Assembly (NCBI GenBank): GCA_016169945.1
Contig: JADLSH010000114.1
Location: 2,454,001-2,518,000 of the forward strand
Reading direction: 5' to 3'
Length of the DNA: 64,000 nucleotides
Origin: Trachythela sp. YZ-2020
Taxonomy: Eukaryota; Cnidaria; Anthozoa; Malacalcyonacea; Clavulariidae
In this document: piece after piece, positions 49,525 through 57,680 of the stretch
Position numbering within the stretch: the first letter of the stretch is position 1
Layout: every line of letters starts with the position of its first letter
Program-made: the position numbers and the translations under genes
The notes under the pieces: model-generated
What the model saw: only the letters and a program-made list of their open reading frames with translations
The model's database searches: none
What the model was told of the DNA's origin: nothing

Positions 49525-49684
49525 TATGGGGAGTGGTGTTTTTTTTATGAATCAATTTATAATATATAATGCGAGCTAGCTCTTCTCGCGTTTTTCCTAT
49601 ATGCTTAGAGTGTAGTTCGAGTTTATGGTTTTTAATAATGATGTTTTGTGTATCACACTTATCACACTTATTAGTTACGTTCAT
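49511..49684 (-). CDS. 57-residue zinc-finger-like peptide
   Basis: A short frame from ATG 49684 to stop 49511, overlapping the start of the next gene by 14 bases. It has C-x2-C followed by a paired His (CDKCD...LHSKH), like a small C2H2-type finger, and basic residues. The support is its promoter: exact TTTAAAGGATCGTATA and CTAATAAAG just upstream, as for two other genes. Confidence 0.65.
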   Translation of the reverse strand: MNVTNKCDKCDTQNIIIKNHKLELHSKHIGKTREELARIIYYKLIHKKNTTPHNVRQ

Positions 49685-49707
49685 CGTCTCTTTATTAGTG
49701 TATTTTT

Positions 49708-49723
49708 TATACGATCCTTTAAA
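49708..49723 (-). promoter_or_regulatory. Shared promoter block, copy 2
   Basis: Exact minus-strand copy of TTTAAAGGATCGTATA, 23 bases before the ATG at 49684. It overlaps the stop of the upstream gene. Confidence 0.8.
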
Positions 49724-50129
49724 TAATTAATTTGTAAACACCCCATCCGCCAAGCAGTCCGGTGACTCCAATAGCAACGTTTTGATACTCTTTCATCTCA
49801 TCAGATGGACTGTAATAGTCTGATATGTGTGGGGGTCTTGTGAATGTTTTGTCTTGATAAGTAATTTTTCGAAGGTTGTCCAAAGCGGTGTTTATTGTGT
49901 TTATATCTGCGTTAGCATCAGATAGCTGTTGACGTAGTAACGCCATTTTGTTTTTCTTTTCCACTTGGTTTTCATACCACTTTTCCTTTGCAGCTGATAG
50001 GTCCTCCATTGCCTTGTTATGTCTTTCTATCTCTTTTTCATACCCATTTTTATCAAGGAACTTAAATAAGAATCCAGCACCCGCGAATGCTACTGCATTA
50101 AATAATCCTGATGCTACAACACTTGCCAT
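49719..50129 (-). CDS. Polinton membrane/coiled-coil protein
   Basis: 136 residues: N-terminal hydrophobic segment (VVASGLFNAVAFAGAGFLFKFL), a long charged helix (about 30-75), a loop with PPHISDYYSPS, and a C-terminal hydrophobic segment (VAIGVTGLLGGWGVYKLII). I recall this architecture, including the DYYxPS-like motif before the last segment, from many multicopy cnidarian proteins next to Polinton capsid genes. Probably a minor virion or membrane protein. Start supported by CATAAATAAATG. Confidence 0.8.
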   Translation of the reverse strand: MASVVASGLFNAVAFAGAGFLFKFLDKNGYEKEIERHNKAMEDLSAAKEKWYENQVEKKNKMALLRQQLSDANADINTINTALDNLRKITYQDKTFTRPPHISDYYSPSDEMKEYQNVAIGVTGLLGGWGVYKLII

Positions 50130-50145
50130 TTATTTATGGCTTTTA

Positions 50146-50379
50146 TCATGTTGCTCCCTTGAATGGATCATTTGGGATATACTTTTTTTCTTGAAGATAT
50201 TTTACACCAATAGTGCTTACTCCAAAAACTACAGAGAGTTTAGCCGCTCCACTTAGCGTTGCTGGAAGACCAAGTGAGTCCTTAGACATTTTTTTACCTA
50301 TAAACGAGATCGCCATCGCACCTGCGGTGATGAGAGCTGCGTCGAATAATTCGTTCAATGCATCCTTTTGTGTTTTCAT
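50146..50379 (-). CDS. Polinton small two-helix membrane protein
   Basis: 77 residues with two hydrophobic helices (AALITAGAMAISFIG and AKLSVVFGVSTIGVKYL) and a conserved-looking end YIPNDPFKG. It is of a type I recall as a companion of the coiled-coil membrane protein in cnidarian Polintons. It lies 16 bases from its neighbour. TATAATAAAAGG precedes the ATG. Confidence 0.8.
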   Translation of the reverse strand: MKTQKDALNELFDAALITAGAMAISFIGKKMSKDSLGLPATLSGAAKLSVVFGVSTIGVKYLQEKKYIPNDPFKGAT

Positions 50380-50401
50380 CCTTTTATTATAACAAAAAAA
50401 A

Positions 50402-50431
50402 ACTCCTTAGACACAACAAAGTCTAAGGAGT
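50402..50431. terminator. Perfect 11-bp stem-loop
   Basis: ACTCCTTAGAC / GTCTAAGGAGT with loop ACAACAAA, between the genes at 50146-50379 and 50469-50815. Its stem differs from the other two hairpins, so the position rather than the sequence is conserved. Confidence 0.7.
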
Positions 50432-50468
50432 CTTACACTTATTTTTTTAATGCTTACAATCAGAATTT

Positions 50469-50815
50469 TTAAAATGTACTCATCCATTTGTTTAACCAAG
50501 TTCCCTCAACTGGCTTAGGTTTTCCTAACAGTGGGTTTGTGATTTCTGTGACATGATCCTCCTCATAGTAATACAAATTACTTAAGGTCTCCTCTCCCTT
50601 AGAGTACATTTCACGTAACAAGACATCATGCTCATACCATGCTTTAAACAACACACCGTTATCCATCTTGTGATACACAGCAGCCCTACCATTATCTCGG
50701 TGAACGCTTCCGTTCTTGTACCATATTGAGTATTTTTTTTAACCATAACTGCAGGCTTATCGTCAGCTCTATGAAGCTCACCGTTATCATTACACCATTT
50801 TTTAATGTCATCCAT
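50469..50815 (-). pseudogene. MORN-variant-like repeat protein, one frameshift
   Basis: ATG 50815 opens WCNDNGELHRADDKPAV; after a run of eight A (T on the plus strand, about 50733-50740) the frame must shift to read IWYKNGSVHRDNGRAAVYH and on to a stop at 50469. The repeated (W)YxNGxxHRxxGxA pattern is the short variant MORN-like repeat common in large DNA viruses. CTAATAAATG and the shared promoter block precede the start. The homopolymer may be a sequencing error. Confidence 0.65.
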
Positions 50816-50832
50816 TTATTAGTGTGTTTTTG

Positions 50833-50848
50833 TATACGATCCTTTAAA
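50833..50848 (-). promoter_or_regulatory. Shared promoter block, copy 3
   Basis: Exact TTTAAAGGATCGTATA, 17 bases before the ATG at 50815; the base before it (50849) is the last base of the upstream gene's stop codon. Confidence 0.8.
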
Positions 50849-51178
50849 CTAACTTTTCGATTTAATCCTTTTACTTTGTCGATGGTCTTTATACTCGCTG
50901 TAAACAAAGTATGTTAATGCTAAGGCTAACACCCATAAATTTGAACCCAACCACTTAAGTCCACCGGCTGCTATTTTTATAATGCCTGCAATGATATTTC
51001 CAACCGCACCTATTATAGGACCAAACTTTGCGGCTATTTTTTAACAGCGTTTGCAAAGTTTTTAACAGCGTTTGCCCCCTTTTTTACAATATTTCTTCCA
51101 CCCCTAACGATAGTCGTTATTAAACCTGCGATGGATATTGACACCGCGGATAGTCCAACAAGATTTTTTTTCGCCCAT
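50849..51178 (-). pseudogene. Hydrophobic Polinton protein with two homopolymer shifts
   Basis: Not visible as one frame. From ATG 51178 the frame must shift at the A8 run (51163-51170) to read NLVGLSAVSISIAGLITTIV and GGRNIVKKGANAVKNFANAV, and again at the A6 run (51037-51042) to read IAAKFGPIIGAVGNII, AGGLKWLGSNLWVLALAL and a basic tail ending at 50849. The product would be about 110 residues with amphipathic and membrane helices. It may be a membrane-active minor virion protein by analogy; that role is a guess. Confidence 0.5.
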
Positions 51179-51180
51179 TT

Positions 51181-51702
51181 TTAAAATTTTTCAAACCTGG
51201 CTAAGTCGCTAGTCTTAGCTCCCTCTTTAACCATGTTTATTACGGCTTCACTCTCTGGTTTTAGGTCAAGTTTTAACCTAATAGCATCCATCTTTAACTC
51301 GGAGACTTCTGCAATAGACTTGCATAGTGTTGACCTAGCCTCATTACCATTAGCTTTTTCTTTTTCTGCCTCTTTATTCCAGTAATCTTTATTCTTTTTT
51401 AAAGCCTCGAGCTGTACCTCAGGCGTGCCTTTTGGGTGGAGAGCACCGCTTAGCTCTCTTATCTCATTTTCCGTTATCTCTTTGTTTACTTTTATTTCAT
51501 TAATTTTATCACTAATATCGGATTCTATCCTTTCACTTACATTGCTTTTGACGTCATCCACAGCATCTTGTGGGAGATCAACACCAGCACTTTTATCCAC
51601 AATAGAAGCTGGAGTTTTTTGATACTCTTTGTTGGCCTTTTTAAGCAGCTCCTTAAACTCGTTAACATACGCTAATTTTGTTTTGTCTGTGGAGTACTCC
51701 AT
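51181..51702 (-). CDS. Polinton charged helical protein
   Basis: 173 residues, rich in Lys/Glu, almost all helical, with no membrane segment or known motif (ISDKINEIKVNKEITENEI). It overlaps the end of 51672-52103 by 31 bases. An A8 run at the overlap makes it possible that both are one protein split by a frameshift, since its frame is open upstream of the ATG. Possibly a scaffold or tegument-like component; unproven. Confidence 0.65.
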   Translation of the reverse strand: MEYSTDKTKLAYVNEFKELLKKANKEYQKTPASIVDKSAGVDLPQDAVDDVKSNVSERIESDISDKINEIKVNKEITENEIRELSGALHPKGTPEVQLEALKKNKDYWNKEAEKEKANGNEARSTLCKSIAEVSELKMDAIRLKLDLKPESEAVINMVKEGAKTSDLARFEKF

Positions 51703-52103
51703 ATTACCATTTTTTTTAGGATTAGTATTTTTTTACCTTTGTATTTTGCACCATCAATCATATTAGTTTTTTCAGAGAAGGTGGTTTCTAACTTGTCGTA
51801 TAGTGTTGTTGAGCTTGGACCATCACCCTTGTTCACGGTGATACCAAGCCCTGTTTTTAGAAACTGTTTTTTATCATGTATAATATGTCGCCTCATTACA
51901 CCAACGTCCTGTCCTACGTTTGGTATATCACCGTCAGGTCTTGTAAATATAGGGTTTGATGTATCAATGACAATAATACTTTCATCTCCAGGTTTATCAC
52001 CCATAAAACTAGTCTCTTCCTCCTCATCAACTTTTGTTTGTTCTTCGCGACGTAAGTTTTTTAACCTTATTTCTATGCCGTCATCAACAGCTTCAGTTTC
52101 CAT
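51672..52103 (-). CDS. Polinton acidic protein, unknown
   Basis: 143 residues, acidic N-terminus (RREEQTKVDEEEE) then ESIIVIDTSNPIFTRPDGDI. No family recognised. It begins 6 bases after the integrase stop and is preceded by TTAATAAATAATC. The last ~12 residues after the A8 run may be out-of-frame reading. Confidence 0.65.
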   Translation of the reverse strand: METEAVDDGIEIRLKNLRREEQTKVDEEEETSFMGDKPGDESIIVIDTSNPIFTRPDGDIPNVGQDVGVMRRHIIHDKKQFLKTGLGITVNKGDGPSSTTLYDKLETTFSEKTNMIDGAKYKGKKILILKKMVIWSTPQTKQN

Positions 52104-52108
52104 TTTGA

Positions 52109-53668
52109 TTATTTATTAATAGCTTTTTCAGAGATCCATGAGTTGTGTTTGTTGTTATATCCAGACCACTTTACCAACACTTGGCCCTTCCTTTTCTTTA
52201 AAATTTTTTCTATCTCGTACGTGTGTGGATTGTTCACATGACTCATCTCCTCTTCATAAAACTTACCAATAATTGGTTCCGCTTCATTGTCCTTTATCTC
52301 ATACATGTTTGGGTCACCTCTAAAGACACCGCTAACCTTAAACTTTTCCTCTGTAAAGTTTGCCTCGTACCCCTTTTTGAAAATATTTTTATACTTACTT
52401 ATTCTAACGATGTCATCAACTTTAAACTTTGGTATCGGAAACTTACCTAACCCATAACCGTATAGTGTAATCCACACTTGGTTTTTATTTAACTCACTTA
52501 CATCAGCCGGCTTCATTAGTATGCTACTATGCTTGGTGTGGTTATAGTTGTACGTAAGTTTGTTTAACACGTTAATCCAGTTAAAGGTCTCTTCTTTATG
52601 AAAGTACTTCCACATAGATGTTTTTAATGTACGGTTAAATCTTTCAACTATGGCAGCCTTTCTGTCTGAGTTTGTAGAAAAGTAGTTCACATCATGCTCT
52701 TTTAACAAACTTTTAACACCAACGTTGTAGAACTCTTTACCTTCGTCAAACTGTGCGGTTTTTGGATACTGCTCAAACCTTTCCTTAAACTTATTTAGTA
52801 GCTCGCCCACAGCGGCAGTCATGTTTTTAGTATCCTTCCTATAAACTGGTATTGTGAAGGCGTAACGACTTAGAATTTCAACAGCTGTTAGTATCCAATA
52901 GTAACCTTTGTTTTTGTTTTTATACTTCCCCATGTCAACCAAGTCCATCTGTACTTGGTCGGCTAAGTCTTTAACGAACGTTCTTTGAAATTTGTGTTTA
53001 CTTATAACAGGTTTGTGTATTGTGTAGGTGTCTTGAGTTTTTAACCAGTCTTTTACAATCCTACGACTAACAGCTAACCCGGAGTCCTTCGCCTTTTGAT
53101 ACAACCTTTCTATAGACTGAAAGCCTGTGCTTGGGTCGTAGTAGAGCGTGAAACACCTCTCACCGCGCGTGTTAAAATTCATAGACGTGTCTATAATGTC
53201 GCAGTCAATGTAAATGTGAGACAATCCTTGGTTGATGTTAACAACGTTAGGCGAGTTCTCCCAAACAACAGTACCCCCAACGTTGTCATTTATAATTTGC
53301 TTCTTTGGAAAACCAAGCAGCGGAGCGAAATTGTCAAGGTCTAACATATGATTTTTAGACGTTATTTTACACGTGTTGTTGTATGCTATTTTCACTAGCG
53401 TTACATCGTACTCTTTCAGCTTGTCTTTAATCATGTCAAACGTCCAGTAACCCTCTCCGAACATGATCTTTTGACTTTTATTACCAACGCTAACCGCTGC
53501 ACCATACAATATGAAGTCGTTAACATCAGACACAACGTTTTTAAACTTCCAAAAGACCGCCGCGTTCTTTAAAACCATCGTTGACTTGGCGTGCTTGTTT
53601 GAGATGTTAGCGTCAAGATAGAGCTCCTTCTCATTATCCTTTATAAACACTGTTATCTTCTTCTTCAT
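52109..53668 (-). CDS. int: Polinton integrase with chromodomain, fused to an N-terminal structural-like domain
   Basis: 519 residues. From about 176 it is a retroviral-type integrase: N-terminal YYDPSTGFQSIERLY, catalytic core with D242 (VQMDLVDM), D308 (AQFDEGKEF) and E342 (AIVERFNRTLK), a 33-residue D-E spacing, and a C-terminal chromodomain (YEIEKIL...LVKWSGYNNKHNSW, about 484-519). Residues 1-175 are unusual. They carry AVFWKFKN, GYWTFDMIKDKL, YNNTCKI, LLGF, VNINQGLSHIYI and CDIID, which I recall from separately encoded Polinton proteins of penton/minor-capsid type. That part appears to stop abruptly at the integrase start. The integrase inserts the element, giving 6-bp duplications. Divergent from the next gene by 20 bases. 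Confidence 0.88.
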   Translation of the reverse strand: MKKKITVFIKDNEKELYLDANISNKHAKSTMVLKNAAVFWKFKNVVSDVNDFILYGAAVSVGNKSQKIMFGEGYWTFDMIKDKLKEYDVTLVKIAYNNTCKITSKNHMLDLDNFAPLLGFPKKQIINDNVGGTVVWENSPNVVNINQGLSHIYIDCDIIDTSMNFNTRGERCFTLYYDPSTGFQSIERLYQKAKDSGLAVSRRIVKDWLKTQDTYTIHKPVISKHKFQRTFVKDLADQVQMDLVDMGKYKNKNKGYYWILTAVEILSRYAFTIPVYRKDTKNMTAAVGELLNKFKERFEQYPKTAQFDEGKEFYNVGVKSLLKEHDVNYFSTNSDRKAAIVERFNRTLKTSMWKYFHKEETFNWINVLNKLTYNYNHTKHSSILMKPADVSELNKNQVWITLYGYGLGKFPIPKFKVDDIVRISKYKNIFKKGYEANFTEEKFKVSGVFRGDPNMYEIKDNEAEPIIGKFYEEEMSHVNNPHTYEIEKILKKRKGQVLVKWSGYNNKHNSWISEKAINK

Positions 53669-53686
53669 TTATTCTAGAGAATAAAT
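53667..53686. promoter_or_regulatory. Palindromic divergent promoter
   Basis: ATTTATTC-TAGA-GAATAAAT lies between the two start codons (53668 and 53689), so each gene has GAATAAAT immediately before or overlapping its ATG. It divides the element into its two transcription blocks. Confidence 0.7.
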
Positions 53687-53688
53687 AA

Positions 53689-55164
53689 ATGGCAGGCGAA
53701 GAAGATAAAATAATAATAGCCTTCTATGGTGAACAAAACCTCTCCAAGGTTAAGGAGGGTCCTGAGGAGACTAAGAAAATTTTTTTAGTAAAATATCCGT
53801 ACGCTGTCGTAGACAAGTTTAAGTTTGACATTGAGTTAAAAAAGAACAGTGACATAGACAAGTACGTAACATATTATAAAATTACTGACGACACCTCGTA
53901 CGACATCACCTCCGACACCTTTTTAAACAATAAGGCATGGACGAAAGACTTATATTGGCAAGAGCCATGGGGTGCTAATGGGACCGTTCAACCATTTGCC
54001 CGTAATGACACAACAATTAAGCCAAACGATCTTAAGATTTACGTTACAGACGACTTGTTTTTTGACATCACTCTTCCAGACTTTGACATCAAAGATAGTG
54101 GTACGAATAGTCTTTTAGATAACCCATACTTAGCGTCTTTGTACGCCGCATACATTACAACATACTCCTGTGGGATTAGTGAAGAGCATTTTAAGTACGA
54201 CACATCGACCTCAAAAATTATAACAAGCTTAGCGAGGTATCATTTATACTTTCATATGAGTAGGTTCATTAGACAACCAAACAAAATGACAAAGTATATA
54301 ACAAGCGACATAAGAAAAATTATTATGAATAACAAACCTGTTGTATTTGAATGGACAAAGGAGTTTCATTCAGGGAGAGAGCAGTTAGGTTATTGGCTAT
54401 CAAAACAACCAAGAGGTATGGTAAGAGGAGCGAAACCTGAGATGAGTAAGAAGGGTTATGGTCAGATTGGGATTACATATGAAAAAAGAGGTAGGCAAAC
54501 TATAAGATGGGTGGATGATTATAAGTTGTTTATCGCAGCTAAGTCTAACGGGTTAACAAAGACCGGTCAGTTACTTTTTCAACAAAGCGTAGAGAGTTAC
54601 GTTTACTGCGTATTAGGTGCGCAAGCGAAAACTAGATGGCCGATTGTTGGTAGAGGGGCTATGTCATTACAAACACAGGAGGCGTTTAAAAAAATAATTA
54701 GAGACACAAGCATTCAGGATGATAACACCATTGCTGTATCAAACATGAGGAAAGCTATAAAGGATACAAACGTTGTGTTAAACATGGCTATCACACCAGG
54801 AATTATACTCATACCATCAAACATGATCATACTTGACGAGATGATGGTTGGTTACAACAACATTCTAAAACTTGCTGTGAAGGGAATGAGGTTTGGTAAG
54901 AACGATAGAGTTAACTACGACGCGGGTGAGACAGACGTTGAGGACGACGAATCTGCACCAAAAAGCACGGTGAAACCTATTGTAAAACCTATTGTGAGAC
55001 CTATTGTAAAACCCACTGCGCTTCCTATGCGTAATCCTAGCGGAGTCACGCGCGCCATAGACCATACAACAATCTCAAACAGTCCAAGCATGTATGGGGA
55101 GGAACTAGCTCTTCTTGCTGTTACATTAATTGGTGGTGTGTTAGTCGCAAGGTTTGTAATTTAA
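53689..55164 (+). CDS. Polinton 491-residue protein, unknown
   Basis: First gene of the rightward block. Mixed alpha/beta body (TKDLYWQEPWGANGT; EFHSGREQLGYWLSKQPRG; RWPIVGRGAMSLQTQ; ITPGIILIPSNMIILDEMM), then an acidic stretch, a short VKPIVRPIVKP repeat and one C-terminal membrane segment (ELALLAVTLIGGVLVARFVI). No family recognised. Size, position before the capsid gene and a C-terminal anchor fit a structural protein of the virion-like particle, by inference only. Confidence 0.8.
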   Translation: MAGEEDKIIIAFYGEQNLSKVKEGPEETKKIFLVKYPYAVVDKFKFDIELKKNSDIDKYVTYYKITDDTSYDITSDTFLNNKAWTKDLYWQEPWGANGTVQPFARNDTTIKPNDLKIYVTDDLFFDITLPDFDIKDSGTNSLLDNPYLASLYAAYITTYSCGISEEHFKYDTSTSKIITSLARYHLYFHMSRFIRQPNKMTKYITSDIRKIIMNNKPVVFEWTKEFHSGREQLGYWLSKQPRGMVRGAKPEMSKKGYGQIGITYEKRGRQTIRWVDDYKLFIAAKSNGLTKTGQLLFQQSVESYVYCVLGAQAKTRWPIVGRGAMSLQTQEAFKKIIRDTSIQDDNTIAVSNMRKAIKDTNVVLNMAITPGIILIPSNMIILDEMMVGYNNILKLAVKGMRFGKNDRVNYDAGETDVEDDESAPKSTVKPIVKPIVRPIVKPTALPMRNPSGVTRAIDHTTISNSPSMYGEELALLAVTLIGGVLVARFVI

Positions 55165-55194
55165 AAAAAAAATACAACATTACTATAATAAAGA

Positions 55195-55413
55195 ATGAAC
55201 ACACAAAGTTTAAGTGAGAATAAGAAATTAATAAAAAGTTTGAGGGTTGAAAACACAGAGCTGAAGAAAGAAAATGTGGAGATTTCTAACGAGTTAGACA
55301 TGATCGACTACTGCAATATGGGTATGAGGAAACATATAAACACTAGCAACACGATAGCGTTTTTTGCAGGATTTGCGGCTTGCGTTGCAGCACTTTTAAA
55401 TCACCGCAAATAA
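55195..55413 (+). CDS. Polinton small coiled-coil membrane protein
   Basis: 72 residues: a heptad-like coiled coil (residues 4-37, LSENKKLIKSLRVENTELKK) and a C-terminal hydrophobic segment (TIAFFAGFAACVAALL). ATAATAAAGAATG at the start. Confidence 0.75.
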   Translation: MNTQSLSENKKLIKSLRVENTELKKENVEISNELDMIDYCNMGMRKHINTSNTIAFFAGFAACVAALLNHRK

Positions 55414-55487
55414 GAAGTTAGCCTTGCATATCTCTACACCAAAGAAAGAGTGGTAGGTGATTGGGCGTGTACAAATTTAACAAACTA

Positions 55488-55623
55488 AACTTGCTAAGAA
55501 CTGTTGACAACAAAATTTAACAGACTTGTAACAAAAACATAACAAAATTTTTTTACTATAGTTTTGCTATGAACTTGCTAAGAACTGTTGACAACAAAAT
55601 TTAACAGACTTGTAACAAAAACA
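55488..55623 (+). repeat. Direct repeat pair upstream of 55633
   Basis: AACTTGCTAAGAACTGTTGA with following CAACAAAATTTAACAGACTT (53 bases in all) occurs at 55488-55540 and 55571-55623, 83 bases apart. Within it AACTGTTGACAAC and TTAACAGACTTGTAACA show small inverted matches. It fills the 219-base gap before the next gene and may be regulatory or replicative. Confidence 0.85.
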
Positions 55624-55632
55624 CACTAATAA

Positions 55633-56001
55633 ATGAGTGACGAACAAATTACAATAGTAAAAAAAGAAAAAAACCCTGAAAGGGTAAAAGCTGGTAAAAG
55701 ACTCTCTGACTATAACAAATTAGTAAAGGAAAGGAGCCGCGTAGCAGATAACGAAGCCATCGAAGTTCAAAGCATAGCTGACAGCGACGACATAGCTGAC
55801 AGTGAAAGTGTGGCTAGTAGCGGGATTAGTATTATGTCAATACTAACAGGGGTTGGTATAATCTCAGGTGTGGTTTGTCTTTACTTCGCATACGAACAAG
55901 ACAAAATAGCTGAGGTGCAAACCAAAGACATCAAAGACACTAACACTAACAACATCCCTCAAGAGTCAAGTAAAAAAATACGAAGTTTTAACAACAACTA
56001 A
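55633..56001 (+). CDS. Polinton small single-span membrane protein
   Basis: 122 residues: basic N-terminus, acidic middle (AIEVQSIADSDDIADSES), one membrane helix (ISIMSILTGVGIISGVVCLYFAY, about 73-95) and a polar tail. CTAATAAATG at the start. 22 bases before the capsid gene. Role unknown. Confidence 0.75.
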   Translation: MSDEQITIVKKEKNPERVKAGKRLSDYNKLVKERSRVADNEAIEVQSIADSDDIADSESVASSGISIMSILTGVGIISGVVCLYFAYEQDKIAEVQTKDIKDTNTNNIPQESSKKIRSFNNN

Positions 56002-56023
56002 AACATACTAATAAAGAGTAACG

Positions 56024-57250
56024 ATGACTACTTACAAAATGGATCAACTACTACCAGAGTATGAAAGGATTAAGGACGCTCAAATTGTAGGTAAAAGAAC
56101 CTTCAATGAGGTTACATTTAACCCTAGTAAAGCAAACCCTGGAGAGGAAATTTACATCAACCTGCCAGGACTAGGAGCTAACATGTGTATTGTTCCAAAC
56201 TCGCTCTTCCTTACAGCGAAGTTTAAGAGCGATAACACAAAGTCGTGGTATTTAAACAATCTTGGTAAGCTTCTTGTAAACAGCCTAGAAATAACAATTG
56301 GTGGCAGCGTTGTGTATGATAACGTCAACGAAAGTGTTTACTCCGTCTATCAAGACTTGTGGCTTCCAAAAAAGCATCGAGAAAATATGATAAGCGAAGG
56401 CATTGCGAACGAAAACATCCGTAAGCTTATGTCTAAAGACGATAGCGGAGACAGTTCTGTGACTGCCGACGCGTTTATGTTAAAAATCTTTAACAGCAGG
56501 GTAAGAATTAAGTTGGGTAAAATTTTAAATGATCATGGAATGTACGCTCCGTTTGGAATGAACAGTAATATTAGGTACAGAATAAAATTACCAATCGCTA
56601 GCGACATCATGATAGCACAATCAGGTTCAAGTGTTAGCAGTTACACTTTAGAGGATATTAAACTAGAGTATGTTACAATAGAGGATCAAAGTATGTATAA
56701 CTCAGCCTTAAGTAGTTATCAGGTTGGAAGGTCATTAATTTACGAACACATTACAATGATGAAAAGAGACATTTGGGGTAAGGATACAACCCTTATCAAC
56801 GAAAACGTCAACCTTCCAAGACAAAGCATGAAGTATATCTTTATGTTATTTAAAAAGAAAGCAATCACAAACAGCGAAGAGTTTGTTTACCCAAACATAA
56901 AAAATGTTAAGGTAACGATAGAAGGCATACCAAACTCTGTATACAGTCAAGGTGTGGATAAGTCTAGACTCTTCGTAGAGGCTAAAAAGGTGTTTTTAAA
57001 CCGAAAAAATGATACTCTACCAGTTTCAGAGTTTTTTCCTGGCAACAAGTTCGCCTTATGCGTCGACCTTAGAACCTTTAACGACAACAACGTTTCAGGC
57101 AACGGAAGAAAAATTTTAAACACGCAGTCTGGAGTGCTGTTAGAAATAACAAAAGAGGCAACCTCAACAGACCTTGTTTGTTACATCTTCGTGGTGTCTG
57201 ATGGTTTTGTAAACATAGTAAACAAATCATTACAAAGTGTTGAGTACTAA
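56024..57250 (+). CDS. mcp: Double-jelly-roll major capsid protein
   Basis: 408 residues. Blocks NPGEEIYINLPGL, NNLGKLLVNSLEITIGGSVV and SVYQDLWLPKKHRENMISEG, then FGMNSNIRYRIKLP, LEYVTIEDQSMY, INENVNLPRQSMKYIFMLF and VTIEGIPNSVYSQG. I recall these from the capsid proteins of cnidarian Polintons, a double-jelly-roll family related to adintovirus and NCLDV capsids. The frame is complete. It would build the icosahedral shell. CTAATAAAGAG lies 16-6 bases before the ATG, and the ATPase gene follows 27 bases later. Confidence 0.85.
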   Translation: MTTYKMDQLLPEYERIKDAQIVGKRTFNEVTFNPSKANPGEEIYINLPGLGANMCIVPNSLFLTAKFKSDNTKSWYLNNLGKLLVNSLEITIGGSVVYDNVNESVYSVYQDLWLPKKHRENMISEGIANENIRKLMSKDDSGDSSVTADAFMLKIFNSRVRIKLGKILNDHGMYAPFGMNSNIRYRIKLPIASDIMIAQSGSSVSSYTLEDIKLEYVTIEDQSMYNSALSSYQVGRSLIYEHITMMKRDIWGKDTTLINENVNLPRQSMKYIFMLFKKKAITNSEEFVYPNIKNVKVTIEGIPNSVYSQGVDKSRLFVEAKKVFLNRKNDTLPVSEFFPGNKFALCVDLRTFNDNNVSGNGRKILNTQSGVLLEITKEATSTDLVCYIFVVSDGFVNIVNKSLQSVEY

Positions 57251-57277
57251 GTGTGATAGTTAATAATTTAAAAATAA

Positions 57278-57643
57278 ATGAGTTTGACGTTAGAAACACC
57301 ATTTAACATGATAATAATTGGAATGACTGGGTGTGGTAAGACCTACTACCTCCTTAAGATGCTAGAGAGTGAGTACAAGGATCACTTTGAGTATATCTTT
57401 TTAATTTGTCCAACCTACTTATACAACCAAACGTATCAAAATTGGAAGTATAAAAACGATGACAAGTTTTTTCCTATACCGTGTGAGCAAGACGATGTGG
57501 AGGCTTTTTTAAAGTACATCACTAAGATGTATAGTGGTACAAATAGTCTTATCATCCTAGATGACTGTGCTAGTAGTCAGTCAGTTAAAAATAGAACGAG
57601 TGAGATGGTAAGACTTGCCTTCTCCGCAAGACATTATAAGTAG
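57278..57643 (+). pseudogene. Packaging ATPase, N-terminal part, interrupted by a transposon
   Basis: 121 residues then a stop made by inserted DNA. Walker A GMTGCGKTYY near the N-terminus (MIIIGMTGCGKT) and Walker B SLIILDDCA identify an A32/FtsK-HerA-type genome-packaging ATPase of the Polinton/NCLDV group. The reading is normal up to ARHY; the last codon and the stop come from the left end of the element at 57639. The rest of the gene is found at 63844-64000. Confidence 0.88.
57633..57638. repeat. Target duplication ATTATA (left)
   Basis: Identical to 63842-63847. Six-base duplications are the Polinton hallmark. Confidence 0.93.
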
Positions 57644-57680
57644 ATGTGCCCCCCCCATCCAGCAGAATTTTCCCGCCATA

